From: Rhizomys pruinosus
Lineage: Eukaryota > Chordata > Mammalia > Rodentia > Spalacidae
Direction: 5' to 3'
Length of the DNA stretch: 64,000 nt
NCBI GenBank assembly: GCA_009823505.1
Contig: VZQC01006365.1
Coordinates: 1,330,276 to 1,394,275, forward strand
The position numbers and the translations under genes are program-made. Every line of letters begins with the position of its first letter. Within the stretch, counting starts at the first letter, position 1. The notes below the pieces were generated by a model. It was not told where the DNA came from, searched no databases, and saw nothing but the letters and a program-made list of their open reading frames with translations. Below, one piece after another: positions 1 through 9,899 of the stretch.

Positions 1-938
1 ATTTCTCACATGGACATCCCGGTAAGAGTGAGATTATAATCTCCCTTGGGCTGAGCCAGGCAAACCTAAATAGGACAAGAAAAATAAAAGATATAAGCCA
101 GGTGATATCTCTTCTGAATAGCAGGGAGGATGTGCCTGAATCAGTGCCCAGCTACACCTTGTGGTTTAACCACAGGTCAGCGGGAAGGGACAGGAAGGTA
201 CCCCTTCCTTTATCCACTTGATACCACGGTACAGGAACCTCAAGTTGGGGAGAGACAGACTTGGTTTGAGGATATGTGACTTCTTGGACAGAGAAGGGGA
301 TCAGGAAGACTGTGGAGACCTTGCTGCAGCATGGTGTGTGAGGCATAAGGTCATGTTTTCTCTGGGCACTGGGAAAGGAATATCCTGAGAGGGAAGCATC
401 CCACAATATCCAGGGTGGTGGGAAATGAGAAGTCCGTTGCAGAACTCAGAGAAGTCATGCAAGAACGACATCACTGCCTCAGACTCAGAAACCAGAGGAA
501 GGAGGCGTGACTGTCTAGCAGATGTGGAATGATAATGCATGGACATTTCTCCAAAATAACAGTATTCTGAGCTGGAGAGATGGCCTAGCGGTTGAGAGTG
601 CCGACTGCTCTTGCAGAGGACCCGGGTTCAATCCCCAGCACCCACATGGCAGCTGAGAACAGTCTTTAACTCCAGTTCCAGGGGAATCCGACACCCTCTT
701 CTGACCTCTGCAGCATTGCATGACACGGGTGCACAAACCTACATGCAGACAGTACATTCATACACATACAAAAATAAATAAAATTAAAAAAACAAAAAAC
801 CAGCATTCCATGCTGCAGGCTGAGGAAGAACTAAGGCTGCTGTTGACAATGCCAAGTCAACCACAAAAGTAATCTGGACTCTGCTGGGATTCTCACACAC
901 ACAAATCTGATTTAACAAGCTAGAACTGGGGCCAGAGA
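1..938 (+). repeat. Copy A of a duplicated 0.7-kb repeat (probably ERV-derived)
   Basis: Aligns along its length with 4,357-5,063: both copies open with the same TTTCTCACATGG stretch and run to the phrase AAGCTAGAACTGGGG. This copy is interrupted by a B3-type SINE at 571-800 and lacks a short block, around the CTCF-like motif, that copy B keeps. It probably begins upstream of the window. The sequence before copy B looks like an LTR, so the pair may be retroviral leader sequence; that is inference. No open frame in it resembles a known protein. Confidence 0.7.
571..800 (+). mobile_element. B3-type SINE (short form) inserted in copy A
   Basis: tRNA-derived SINE of the B2 superfamily: GCTGGAGAGATGGC head with a Pol III A box, GGGTTCAATCCCC B box, CCAGTTCCAGGGGAATC body and an A-rich AATAAA tail. 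It lacks the 17-bp internal duplication found in the youngest copies ('long form'). Flanking short repeats (CAGTATTC / CAGCATTC) resemble a target-site duplication. Copy B near 4,915 shows the empty site. Confidence 0.93.
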
Positions 939-1039
939 GACCCAGCTTAAAGCCCATCTCCTCCTAGTTCTTCACCATGTGACCAGGATGCAGCTACAGA
1001 TGAGAATTTTCCTCACAAAGTACGTAAGGGATTGTGCAA

Positions 1040-1372
1040 ATGATTCCTGGAAGCTTTTTACCATGCAACTGTGAGGACCTGAGATCCAGTCCCAGAACCT
1101 CCCTGGGACAGGAGGAGGCTTAGCAGAGACATCTGTAATCCCAGTGTGCTCATGAGCAGACGGGAGGCAGAGACAGGAGAGTGCTCAGCGCTCTCAGGCT
1201 AGTTAGTGTGCAGTAGAGAGCACAGGAAGGGGAGCCTGTCTCAAAGACAGTGCATGCAAGGCCTGACAGCCGAGGGGGTCCCTGAGCTGCACACCCGCGC
1301 TCTGTCATAGGTGTGATCACATTCACATGGGAGTGTATAGATGCAGTGTACACTGTGCATAACATAGTGTGT
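1040..1372 (+). mobile_element. Degraded B4-type composite SINE
   Basis: An ID/tRNA-like left part (GAGGACCTGAGATCCAGTCCC) is followed by a B1-like part (ATCTGTAATCCCAG, GGGAGGCAGAGACAGG, GCCTGTCTCAAA) and a CA-rich tail. This order is typical of rodent B4/RSINE elements. It is old, with many substitutions. Confidence 0.6.
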
Positions 1373-1395
1373 ACACACACACACACACACACACA
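1373..1395. repeat. (CA)n microsatellite
   Basis: Uninterrupted AC dinucleotides at the tail of the preceding composite SINE. Confidence 0.97.
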
Positions 1396-1424
1396 GAATG
1401 AATGTGTTGCCCCAGTCACACTTT

Positions 1425-1530
1425 GCGTTGCTCTATAGCTAAGTTTGGCCTCAAAGTTCCCAACCTTCCTCTTGCCGCAGCCTCCTGTGGATGGGATTAC
1501 AGGACTTCACCACCATGCCTGGTGTGTAGT
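1425..1530 (-). mobile_element. Old B1 SINE fragment
   Basis: Antisense B1: GGCCTCAAAG, CCTCCTGTGGATGGGATTACAGG and CACCACCATGCCTGG. Heavily diverged, left end only. Confidence 0.75.
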
Positions 1531-1714
1531 GAGATCTGAGCATAGGCTGAGGGTCCCCCTCCCATGCTTCACCTTAGCAGTGTGGGGGACACTGAGAGAG
1601 ACAGGAAGTGGGAAGGGCTGAGACCTCTGTGCACAGCTACTCCTTAAGTCAAAGTCTCAAGTAGAGGCTACAATCCACGGAAAGAGGTGGAGAGACAGAA
1701 AATATAGGCATTCA

Positions 1715-1862
1715 GAGTTTGTGACTCATGCCTATGAACACCTAGGCTTGGAAGGCTGAGGAAAGAGAACTGCGACAACTCTGAGGCCAGCCTGGCCCAC
1801 ACTCTGAGTTCCAGACCAGACTTGCCTACAGAATGAGATCCTGTCTGCAAAACACAACAAAA
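1715..1862 (+). mobile_element. Old B1 SINE
   Basis: CTCATGCCTATGAACACC, GGAAGGCTGAGG, GAGGCCAGCCTGG and GAGATCCTGTCTGC occur in B1 order with an AACA-rich tail. Diverged by roughly a fifth by eye. Confidence 0.8.
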
Positions 1863-2544
1863 CTGGACATGGAGAAAAGAAATGGAGAGATCAGATGGCA
1901 AACACAGAGACACCCAGAGAACCCCAGGACCCCCCATGTCCCCAGGGAGAATTAGGGTACACTTCTGATGCTCCTGCTCCCTCCTGCAACCCCACTCTTC
2001 CCCCCACAACTTCTACACTCTCAGACCATTCTCCAAAGCCTTCTCCCCTTTGTCTGTGTCTCAGTGACCAATATTCAACCACACCAGTGACCCTGTGTCC
2101 TCAGGGAACTCCAAGAAGGACCACCCCAGCTCCTTTCTTCTGACCTGTTCCCAAACCACCTGGGGCTGTTCCTCCCCAACCAGACCTTCAAGGGGGTTGG
2201 AGAAGAAATGGGGGAGTAGAGAAAATGAACCTGACTTCCAGACCTGGCTCTGGGCCTGCCTGTGTCCTGTGGGTCCATCTGTCACTTTGCTGCCCTGTCT
2301 ATCTCTCAGGATCTCTGCTCCTGTCTCTGAATCTCTTTCACTCTTTGAATGTTGAGATTCCTTGGGCACTGTCAGGGGTGCTCCCAAGGGTCCCTCTGGG
2401 TGCAGAGATCTTGCAACAAGAGACACAGTCATCTGTACACTTTCCACGGGCCCTGACCTACAGGAGACAGAAGTGCAGGTAGTTCCTGGTAGAAGCTTCT
2501 CTGCTTCTTCACTTCCACAGAGAAGACACAGAGTCATCCCCGAG
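1863..2544. other. Unclassified non-repetitive stretch
   Basis: C-rich on the plus strand, with overlapping open frames of 63-158 codons on both strands and none resembling a protein I know. Several CAG-ended pyrimidine tracts look like 3' splice sites (for example before 2,310 and near 2,520) but no matching exon can be supported. It lies about 0.5 kb from the CpG island on the side its minus-strand transcript would enter. Confidence 0.4.
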
Positions 2545-2650
2545 GGTATAACCCTATAATCCTAGTCACGTGGAAGGCCAAAACAGGTTGACTGCAAGTT
2601 CAAGATCAACTTGGCCTATACAGTCAGACGTTTCAAAAATAAAAATAAAT
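2545..2650 (+). mobile_element. Degraded B1 SINE
   Basis: CCCTATAATCCTAG, AAGTTCAAGATCAAC and an AAAATAAAAATAAA tail occur in B1 order. Confidence 0.65.
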
Positions 2651-2673
2651 TAGTAAATGAATTATTAAGTGGG

Positions 2674-2750
2674 GACGCATCACAGGTGCAGGAGCTTGGC
2701 TGGAATGCATGAAGCCCTGGGTTTCATGGCCAGCACCACACACAAGAAGA
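2674..2750 (+). mobile_element. ID SINE (tRNA-Ala/BC1-derived)
   Basis: GGAGCTTGGCTGGAATGCAT, GAAGCCCTGGGTTTCATGG and CCAGCACCAC match the ID core (A and B box spacing), followed by an AC/A-rich tail. Confidence 0.7.
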
Positions 2751-3084
2751 GCAAGCAGAGACACAGAAGGAAAAAGAAAGAAACTGCAGAGAGCAGTCCT
2801 TAATCAGGGTCACTAAGCAGGAACTGGAAATCAGGATCCCAACTCACTTCCTAGAGACTCCAGGGGGTCAGAGAAATATTGGGGGGGGGGGGGAGGGAGT
2901 GAGAGATCTTGAAAAAAAACCAGCCAGTGACAGAAGAGACCAAGGACAGAGTTGGTGCTCAGATAAAGAGATTCAGACAGTGAGGCAGACAGACTCATAG
3001 GCAGATCACTGAGACTCTAAGGCGGAGAGATCACAGAGACACACATTCAGAGACAGCTATCCAAGAAGCAAACCCAGAGGAGCT

Positions 3085-3620
3085 CCCAAAAGGGAAAGAC
3101 TTGTGGCCTGGGCGGGTGCTGGAAAGGACCAGCGCAGACCAGGCCTGGGAGAGGCTGATCCCAGGCTGCAGCGTGCAGCAGGGTGCCAGGACCACACCTT
3201 CCCTAGCCGAGCTTCGGCCGCCCCATGCCCCTAAGCCGCAGACCAGGGCCCCAGAACCCCGCAGGTCCAAGCCGCTGCCGCTCCACAATCCCCCTGCGCC
3301 CTTCCGAGCCCCCGAGCCCAGGACTCCGGCGGACCGAGCTGCAGCCGGAAGTACAAGCAGGGCCGGGACAGGTCGCCCGGGGCTCCAGAGCCAGCGCAGG
3401 TGGACGGGGGAGCGGGAACCGGGAAGCGGACACAGCCTTCTCCGCGACAGGACTCCACTCACCAGATCCTGATTCCCGCACATCCCGTCCTCACTGCTCT
3501 TCTTCCCACAGGGAAGAACCACAGGGCCAGAAGACAAAGCAGAAAATCCCAGCGTCCCAGAAGGAAGAGGAAGTGAAAATGGCGGAACAGATTGCGAAAG
3601 CCCGCCCCTTGCTCTGAGAG
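3085..3620. promoter_or_regulatory. CpG island, candidate promoter
   Basis: A GC-rich block with many CpGs stands out sharply from AT-rich surroundings and contains no recognisable transposon. Near its right edge an ETS-type GAGGAAGTG is followed by a YY1-type AAAATGGCGG (about 3,567-3,585), the pair typical of housekeeping CpG promoters, oriented to fire on the minus strand. A strong minus-strand splice donor lies at 3,457-3,462. No gene product can be named from this window. Alternatives are an orphan promoter, or the CpG-rich remnant of a pseudogenised first exon. Confidence 0.7.
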
Positions 3621-3640
3621 CGTCCCTGGAATATGGAACA
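3463..3640 (-). other. Candidate non-coding or short-coding first exon
   Basis: Reading the minus strand from about 3,640, the sequence passes the YY1/ETS elements and reaches CTG|GTGAGTGG, an excellent 5' splice site (GTGAGT at 3,462-3,457). An ATG sits seven codons before the donor, so an exon-1 start codon is possible but not shown. The downstream exons would lie below 3,463 or outside the window. A good plus-strand acceptor (pyrimidine tract ending CAG at 3,511) also exists, so orientation is not settled. Confidence 0.35.
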
Positions 3641-3645
3641 ACATT

Positions 3646-3657
3646 GCCCCCTAGTGG
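3646..3657. promoter_or_regulatory. CTCF-like core motif
   Basis: GCCCCCTAGTGG followed by ACGGCAG matches the reverse CTCF core closely. It sits at the promoter-side edge of the CpG island, a common position for bound CTCF. Confidence 0.5.
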
Positions 3658-3898
3658 ACGGCAGCAGGTATGAGATGCTGAGCAGGGATAGTTTTGAAAA
3701 ACATGCAGGCAGAACACTTACACAGAAAACAAAATAAATAAACCATCTTTAAACTGCAAATGCATGATTTTAGTGTTTCATATGAATTGAAAAGAAAGGA
3801 AAATGGTAATGTTTACACTGCACAAAAGCACAACATACTTTTATATCTTTACCTTGGGATAATAAAAGCAGAGTAAGATTAAAAACTTGGAACATGGA

Positions 3899-4368
3899 CT
3901 GTAAGAAATAAACCATTATGGCCCATTTTCAGTACGAGGTCCATTTAGACCCCATCAAAGAATCCTAGACAAGCAGGAGGCCTTAGGTTCTTGTCTTCCT
4001 GGGCTAGAAACTACCCCTCCTGCTGGCTTAGTTACCCCTCAGTTAATCTTAGGGTTGAAAATTACAGTCTGCTATGTGACTAAACCCACGATTCAGGGAA
4101 AGCCCCTGAAGGATGGGAGGCTATGATAGAGGAGTGGGAAATGTTGCCACACTCCGTAGTACCCAGTCTATGAGAAGAGAACACAGCAACTTTCATGATC
4201 ACAACATAAAGACCACTGATTGCCACCTCCAGGCTCATGAGCAATTTTTACTTTGTGTTTGGCTGATGCCTGCTCCTGCAGAATCAAAAATAAATCTGCC
4301 TCAATTTTGGTATTTGAAGTCTCTTGAATTTGTTACTATGGAAAATGGATCTCATTTCTCACATGGGC
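3899..4368 (+). mobile_element. Candidate solo/5' LTR
   Basis: Begins TGTAAGAAATAAACC, carries a plausible polyadenylation signal (AAAATAAATCTGCC near 4,290) and ends TTTCTCACA just before the duplicated copy B. LTR-like length (about 470 bp) and TG...CA ends support this. No convincing primer-binding site follows, and no second copy of the U3 part lies in the window, so the call is tentative. Confidence 0.35.
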
Positions 4369-5063
4369 ATCCAGGTTAAGACAGATTAGAATCTCCCTTG
4401 GGGTGAGCCAGGCAAACCTAAATAGGTCAAGAAAAATAAAATAAATAAATGAGGTGATATCTCTTCTTAAAAGCAGGGAGGATGTGCCTGAATCAGTGTC
4501 CAGCTGCACCTTGTGGTGTAGCCACAGGTCAGTGGGAAGTGTCAGGAAGGTGCCCCTTCCTTTACCCCTTGATACCACAGTACAGGAACCTCAAGTTGGG
4601 GAGAGACAGACTCGGTTGAGATATGTGACTTCTCGGACAGAGACAGGGATGAGGAAGACTGTGGAGACCTTGCTGCAGCCTGGTGTGTGAGGCATAGTTG
4701 TCATGTTTTCTCTGGGCACTGGGAAAGGAATATCCTGGGAGGGAAGCATCCCACAATACCCAGGGTGGTGTCAATGTGGGAAATGAGAAGTACGCTGCTG
4801 AACTCAGAGAAGTCATGCAAGAACAACATCACTACCTTAGACTCAGAAACCAGAGGAAGGAGGCGTGACTGTCTAGCAGATGTGGAATGATAATGCATGG
4901 ACATTTCTCCAAAATAACAGCATGCCATGCTGTAGGCTGGGGAAGAACTAGGGAAGGGCTGCCATCTACTGGTGACAATGCCAAGTCAACCCCAAAGTAA
5001 TTTGGACTGCTGGGATACTCAAACACAAATCTGATTTAGCAAGCTAGAACTGGGGGCTGCAGA
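4357..5063 (+). repeat. Copy B of the duplicated 0.7-kb repeat
   Basis: Near-collinear with copy A. It lacks the SINE of copy A and retains a segment at about 4,950-4,972 that copy A has lost. Small indels distinguish the copies (for example a short insertion near 4,770). This copy preserves the ancestral, uninterrupted arrangement. Confidence 0.75.
4961..4972. promoter_or_regulatory. CTCF-like motif in copy B
   Basis: GCCATCTACTGG fits the reverse CTCF core. The matching segment is absent from copy A, so only one of the two duplicates carries it. Confidence 0.35.
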
Positions 5064-5524
5064 CCACACTTCCCCCAGCAGCACAGTTAGCTACACGAAG
5101 CATTCCTAGGGGAGGGAAAGAGGAACTCAACTCATCCCAATAAGGAAGAAAATATAACAAAGGCTATGCTATTTTTCTATTTATTTTATTTTGTTTGTAT
5201 TTATTCACAATTACTTAGATATCGCTTAATGGTCTTGATTTAGTTTTCATATTGCTCCATAAGGTTTGTGGTTGGCTCTGTGTCATTCTTCATTACTGTG
5301 CGGTCTCATGTTTTTCAACACACAACCCATATTCTTTCTCTCTCATTCCCACCTTGTTTCTATTCTCTATCCATTCTTTGTGCTTCATAATAATCTTCCA
5401 TATAGTTAATAACTTTGGTCTCTTCTCTTTCCAATTCTAAACTGACTCTTAGTACAAATCCTACTCTCCTTGTCCCTATATCTCATAGTAGTTATGGAAG
5501 TTAAAGAGGCAAACATTTTTCTTT
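5064..5524. other. AT-rich unclassified stretch
   Basis: Pyrimidine/AT-rich sequence with TTTATTTTATTTT-like runs and no conserved open frame. It may be antisense retroposon 3' sequence continuing from the L1 fragment to its right, but I find no clear match inside the window. Confidence 0.3.
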
Positions 5525-5650
5525 CAAAGTCAATTTTCTGAAGCTCTGTGCATTTCATACAAAATTACAAATCAAATATAGGCCTGTGTCCCTCTCCCTG
5601 CCCCCCCCAACCCCACAAGAGCTCATGCATTTGAGGCAACCATTTTAAAT
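5525..5650 (-). mobile_element. L1 3'-end fragment
   Basis: GAAGCTCTGTGCATTTCATAC, AATTACAAATCAAAT and AGAGCTCATGCATT align with the antisense 3' end at 20,880-20,990 and, inverted, with 45,390-45,500. Confidence 0.75.
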
Positions 5651-5690
5651 TATCATTATGATATTTGCATAGTGGTCCAGTATAGCAGTC

Positions 5691-5912
5691 GTGATTTCTT
5701 CTGGTGTTAATATTCAACTCTCGGAGTGGTGTTGGAAATTGTGGTATGTGCCTAAATTAGGGGGCCAAGAAGTTACCCAATATGCTACACTTATAGTCCA
5801 CTGGGAAAATCGACCCTTTAATCCTGCTATAAACTGGCTGCAGTTGAATATTTCAGGTACTTCTTCTGAAAAAAAAATAAAATTGATACTAAAAATCCAT
5901 CTGATGAAATAA
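5691..5912 (+). other. 73-codon open frame of unknown origin
   Basis: A frame of mixed, non-repetitive composition with a plausible protein-like character (Trp-rich, ending in a Lys-rich tail). It lies between an L1 fragment and a B1. It may be a relic of a retroviral or cellular gene. I do not recognise it, it has no promoter or splice context, and it could be chance. Confidence 0.2.
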
Positions 5913-5936
5913 TTCTACAAGCATAACTCTCCAAGC

Positions 5937-6085
5937 TTGGGGATGGTGGTGCTAGAATATGGGAGGCACGGGCATAAGAACCACTGCAGGTTTGAGGCAG
6001 CCTGGTCTACATAGTGAGTTCAGTGCTAGGTAGCCAAGGCTACAGGGTGAGTTCCTACTTCAAAAAGTAGAAAAAAATAGAGAAA
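5937..6085 (+). mobile_element. B1 SINE
   Basis: CTTGGGGATGGTGGTGC, GAGGCAGCCTGGTCTACATA and GTGAGTTC followed by an A-rich tail. The middle is rearranged relative to typical B1 copies. Confidence 0.8.
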
Positions 6086-6201
6086 ATCCATATTTTATGA
6101 CCTCTCTGACAAATACCATTTCCTCAGTAGTAAATTACAGTGGGACCGAATTCGATGAAATCTCATTCAAACAGTTCCAAAGAGTAAATAAAGAATGTTT
6201 G

Positions 6202-6395
6202 GGCTGGAGAGATGGCCTAGCAGTTAAGAGCACCGACTGCTCTTGCAGAGGAACCAGATTCTTTAACTCCAGTTCCAGGGGAATCTGACACCCTCTTCTG
6301 ACCTCTGTGGCATTGCATGACACGGGTGCACACACGTACATGCAGACAATACATTCATACACATACAAAATAAATTAAAATAAATAAATAATGTT
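6202..6395 (+). mobile_element. B3-type SINE with internal deletion
   Basis: The intact head (GGGCTGGAGAGATGGCCTAG) and tail flank a deletion that removes the B box and the CCCAGCACCCACATGG segment. The A box survives, but Pol III activity is unlikely. Confidence 0.92.
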
Positions 6396-6411
6396 TATGA
6401 ATATCAATGAG

Positions 6412-6632
6412 GAAATGCTGGAAAAATGGCTCAACAGCTAAGAACAGTAGCTGCTTTTCCAGAGGACCTACCATCAGTTCCCAGCACCCACATGTTTCCT
6501 AAGAACCATTCATAACTCCAGTTCCAGATGATTTGGTGCCCTCTTATGACCTCCATGGGCTTTGTATGCATGTGTGCGCTTACATACATGTAAACAAAAC
6601 ATGAATAAATATAAAATAAACAGATTTTAAAA
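6412..6632 (+). mobile_element. Old B3-type SINE
   Basis: GCTGGAAAAATGGCTCAACAG, CCCAGCACCCACATG, CCAGTTCCAG and TGCCCTCTTATGACCTCC in order, with an AATAAA-rich tail. More diverged than neighbours. Confidence 0.88.
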
Positions 6633-6739
6633 AATTCAATCAAAGAGAATAAAATAAAGTCCAAAACAAATACAGAGTCTGTAAAAATAAGCAACTGAAT
6701 GAAACAGCGAAGTCAGTGCGGGTTAGAAAGAAGAATGAG

Positions 6740-6957
6740 GGAGCTGGAGAGATTGCTGAGCCATTAAGAGCACTGGATGTTCATGCAGAGGACCTGGTTC
6801 AATTCCCAGTACCCAAATGGTGGCACACAATGGTCTGTATCTCCAGTTCTAGGGGAAGCTGATGCCTTCTTCTGACATCCACAGGCATTGCATGATACAG
6901 GTGTACTTACACATATGCAGGCAATACACTCATACACATAAAATAAAAATAATAGGT
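6740..6957 (+). mobile_element. B3-type SINE (short form)
   Basis: GAGCTGGAGAGATTGCTGAG, TTCAATTCCCAGTACCC, CCAGTTCTAGGGGAAG and CATACACATAAAATAAAAAT. Intermediate age. Confidence 0.9.
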
Positions 6958-6974
6958 TTTATTTCCAACCTTCC

Positions 6975-7110
6975 TTAGAGTGCCTGAATCTCCACTTTGC
7001 ATGGTGCAGAGGTCATTGGCAGCCTACCTAAGAGTGCCTGAATCCAGCTTTGCATGGTGCAGAGGTCAACGGCAGTCTACCTAAGAGTGCCTGAATCCAG
7101 CCTTTGTGTG
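6975..7110 (+). repeat. 54-bp tandem repeat, about 2.5 units
   Basis: TGCCTGAATC recurs at 6,981, 7,035 and 7,089, each followed by CCA..TTTGCATGG or a diverged form and GTGCAGAGGTCA. Looser echoes (AAGTGCCTGAATCTGG near 7,237; GAGAGTGCTGGAATC near 7,310) suggest an older, longer array, as found in some LTR U3 regions. Confidence 0.85.
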
Positions 7111-8140
7111 GGGTGAACTTCCTAAATTGCACATCCCTATCCCCCTACTTTGGGACCATTTGAAGCCCCTCCCACTGCTGTAGTGCTAGACTCCTCTGTA
7201 CTTTGACAGGGATTCGGACAATTCCAGCCTCCTGAAGTGCCTGAATCTGGCCTCCCTGTGGTGGTCACCTTCCCAATTTTCTCCTTGCCCCCTGCATTGG
7301 CAGACTGCCTGAGAGTGCTGGAATCATGCCTCCACCTAGCAAGTCTTCCAAATTATGCCATGCCTGCTGGCTAGTAGGGGCCAATGCGGTGCTTCCTTTC
7401 CCTCTCCCATGCTCCGGAACCAGATTCAGACCATTGTGCACAGGTCTCAGTCTGGCGGAGCCTGGCAGGAAAGAAGAAAATGAACTTGGGTCCTCTGAGC
7501 AGCTGCGAGTACTACAAGGAAAGATACAACCCGGGAGTCTATGTCAGAAGACAGCTCATTTTATAAGGAAGGAAGGAAGGAAGGGGAATCATTTTTTATA
7601 GCCAGTTAGAGGAAGGGGGGCTTACTCAATGGTGGGAAGGGAGGGGTAACATGGCAGTTAGGGAAGGGATGGGCTGGGGCTAATTAGTGTTGCTGCAGGG
7701 TCCGGGGATGAGGAAACAGAAACTTTATTACTATTTGCGGGTACCTAATGCCCAAGGCTATGAGTGAGGGACGGTGGAGGGCAGAGGCCTCCCCCCAGGG
7801 CAAAATGGCTGAACTCCTCCTGACCTCATGAAGAGGCTTCTGAGGTCTCAAGCCATGTTCCCTGTCACAGGTGGGCACCAAGCCCTACATAAATCCCACA
7901 GGCCAAGACCTTAGAAGGAAGCCTGAGAATACCTGATTGATTCCTGACTTGGGTCTCTGTGAGAGCTCCTGACTAGCTGGACAAGAGCAAGCTGGTCCTT
8001 CCAATACAAAATCAGAAGTGAGAACCTGGAGCCTGGACCAACTAGCCTTTCATACCTAGTAAGAAGACAAGTAAGGCACATCAAGAATAAAAGCAAAGTC
8101 TGTTTTCAATTAAAAAAAGCAACACTAGCCAAGAAATTAG
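7111..8140. other. Unclassified, LTR-like in part
   Basis: Holds the decayed continuation of the 54-bp repeat, a short (GGAA)n at about 7,565-7,590, and a segment at 7,684-7,900 that read on the minus strand has an AATAAAG polyadenylation-like signal about 40 bases before a CAGCAACA end, as in an LTR. Open frames at 7,326-7,601 overlap in two registers and look accidental. Confidence 0.35.
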
Positions 8141-8204
8141 AAAGGACAAATGGAGGTAAAGGAACAGAAAAATCCCAAAAGAGAGCGTCAGTAAGGAACG
8201 GATG

Positions 8205-8380
8205 TTAGAAGGGGGGGGGGAGTCGGGAGGGGGGAGGTGTTGGGTTGGGATGGGAGGAGGGGGAGATAAACGGAAGATATGATGGGAGGAGGGAGGTCAG
8301 GAGAAAGGGAGAATGGGTATGATGGAATGCTGGGACTGGGGAGGGAAAGGGGGTGGTAAGGGAAGAAGAAAGAATAGAGA
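8205..8380 (+). repeat. G-rich polypurine tract
   Basis: Almost pure purine, with repeated GGGAGG/GGGGGG runs capable of G-quadruplex or triplex formation. Rodent L1 3' UTRs carry such tracts, so this is probably the G-rich part of an L1 3' end. Confidence 0.8.
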
Positions 8381-8429
8381 TGACTGGAAGTTGACGTGCT
8401 AGGAAACCCAGAGTGTAATGTGATGCCAC

Positions 8430-9846
8430 AGAGATCCCATGAGAAATTCACATACACTCTCTGAACATTAGTGCATGGGTTGTGCAACCTGGTAGCTGTG
8501 TGCCAAGAAACAGTGCAAGACAGGGGATACCTCCCTTTCAGTGGTTGGTGAGAGTGGTCCAAGCAACTCTCAAAACAAAGCAGGCTATCTGCAAAGCCCT
8601 TTATTATCCACCAGAAAAAGAAAACAAGACTGTATTGTTCAGAACAGAACATGCTTCAGTGATAGGACTTAATTAATGGAACAGGAACTGATCTGCAACC
8701 CTTCTATCTGAAGTTAAGCACTCATAATGCTAGACAATGTGCACACTGCTACAAGAGAAAATAAATCAATAGTACAACACACTGCCAAACTCTTAACAAC
8801 CACAATGAGGTACCCAGCAAAGTAACTCTAGTGGTGCAGTAGAAGCACTGTTGTTTGGAGGATGGTCAATAGCTATCTAATTGCACCTGGAACCTTTTCA
8901 ATGGGATTGAACCCATGAGAGTCACCATGAACTCTGCCAAATGCTGGATAGGACATAAAGCCTAGAGAAGAGCCTATCAGGGTCATATCTCTAAACAAAT
9001 GAAAGTCCTTACCACACACTAATTATGGAATTTTATATTTACAGACAGGCATATCATATGCCACTCATCAAAAAGGCTAATCTGTGCAAAAGATGGAGGC
9101 CACTGCAGAAGCCGACAACTGATCAGACACAGAACATACACATCTGAAAGTCCCCATTCCTAGGCTGCACATCTACAACTGAACCTCTACACACAGAATG
9201 GGGGGCAGAGAGAAAATGAGCTCACCCCTCAAGTCTCACCAGTAATGCTTCCATACACAATAGAGAGTGAGGCAAACAGAAGGCCACAGCTAGCCAATAT
9301 CCAAACAATGGGAACCCCCAGAATGTATATTCCTGGATGGGGCCCCTATATTAAACCTCACCTACCCATGGCTCAGGGATCATTGAGGAACAGGGAGTGG
9401 AAAGATTTTAAGAGTCAGGGCTGGCTGGTCCATGAGCATAGATAAGCAGTAACTTACAATGTCCTGTAAGCTTTCACATGTAAACCTGTGGCAATGTAGG
9501 CATCAGGCATGGGAGCCATGCCAGCAGGGACAAGGTCTCAGAGCAGAGAAAGAGAAATGGGTGGGGGACTGACCCTGGACTGAAAACTGTAAGAGACTGA
9601 GTACTATTGGGTGAGGAAAAATATGCTTCACCCAGGATTCCTAGATATGCTGAATAGACTCCAGGAGATCTATTTGCACAGAAGGACTTCTGGGTTTGGG
9701 GGTGTGACTGGATAGGGCTTAGCTTGGAAGTTGTAATGTATGAGTTCTGATGGGGTACTGGGGTATGGAAGGGACTGGGTTTGATTGGGAACTATTGGAG
9801 GAGTTGTACAAATGCTCAATTTGAGATAAATAAATAAATAAACAAA
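8430..9846 (+). mobile_element. 3' end of a non-LTR retroposon (L1 3'-UTR type)
   Basis: Ends in an AAATAAATAAATAAATAAAC tail. Part of it (about 9,340-9,400, ATATTAAACCTCACCTACCC and CCATGGCTCAGGGA) is repeated in inverse orientation at about 42,870-42,920, showing an interspersed family. It has no long frame, as expected for untranslated 3' sequence. The left boundary is uncertain. Confidence 0.6.
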
Positions 9847-9899
9847 CACTGGAATTTCATTCCAGAATCACAAACAACAAAAGAAAGCCTCACGCTCAA

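Noticed and set aside
2061..2537. 158-codon minus-strand frame
   Set aside because: It overlaps open frames on the opposite strand, has no recognisable motif, and lies in unclassified C-rich DNA without splice or promoter evidence.
3031..3717. 228-codon minus-strand frame across the CpG island
   Set aside because: GC-rich sequence is poor in stops; two other frames and the opposite strand are open too. The frame reads straight through a consensus splice donor and has no recognisable domain.
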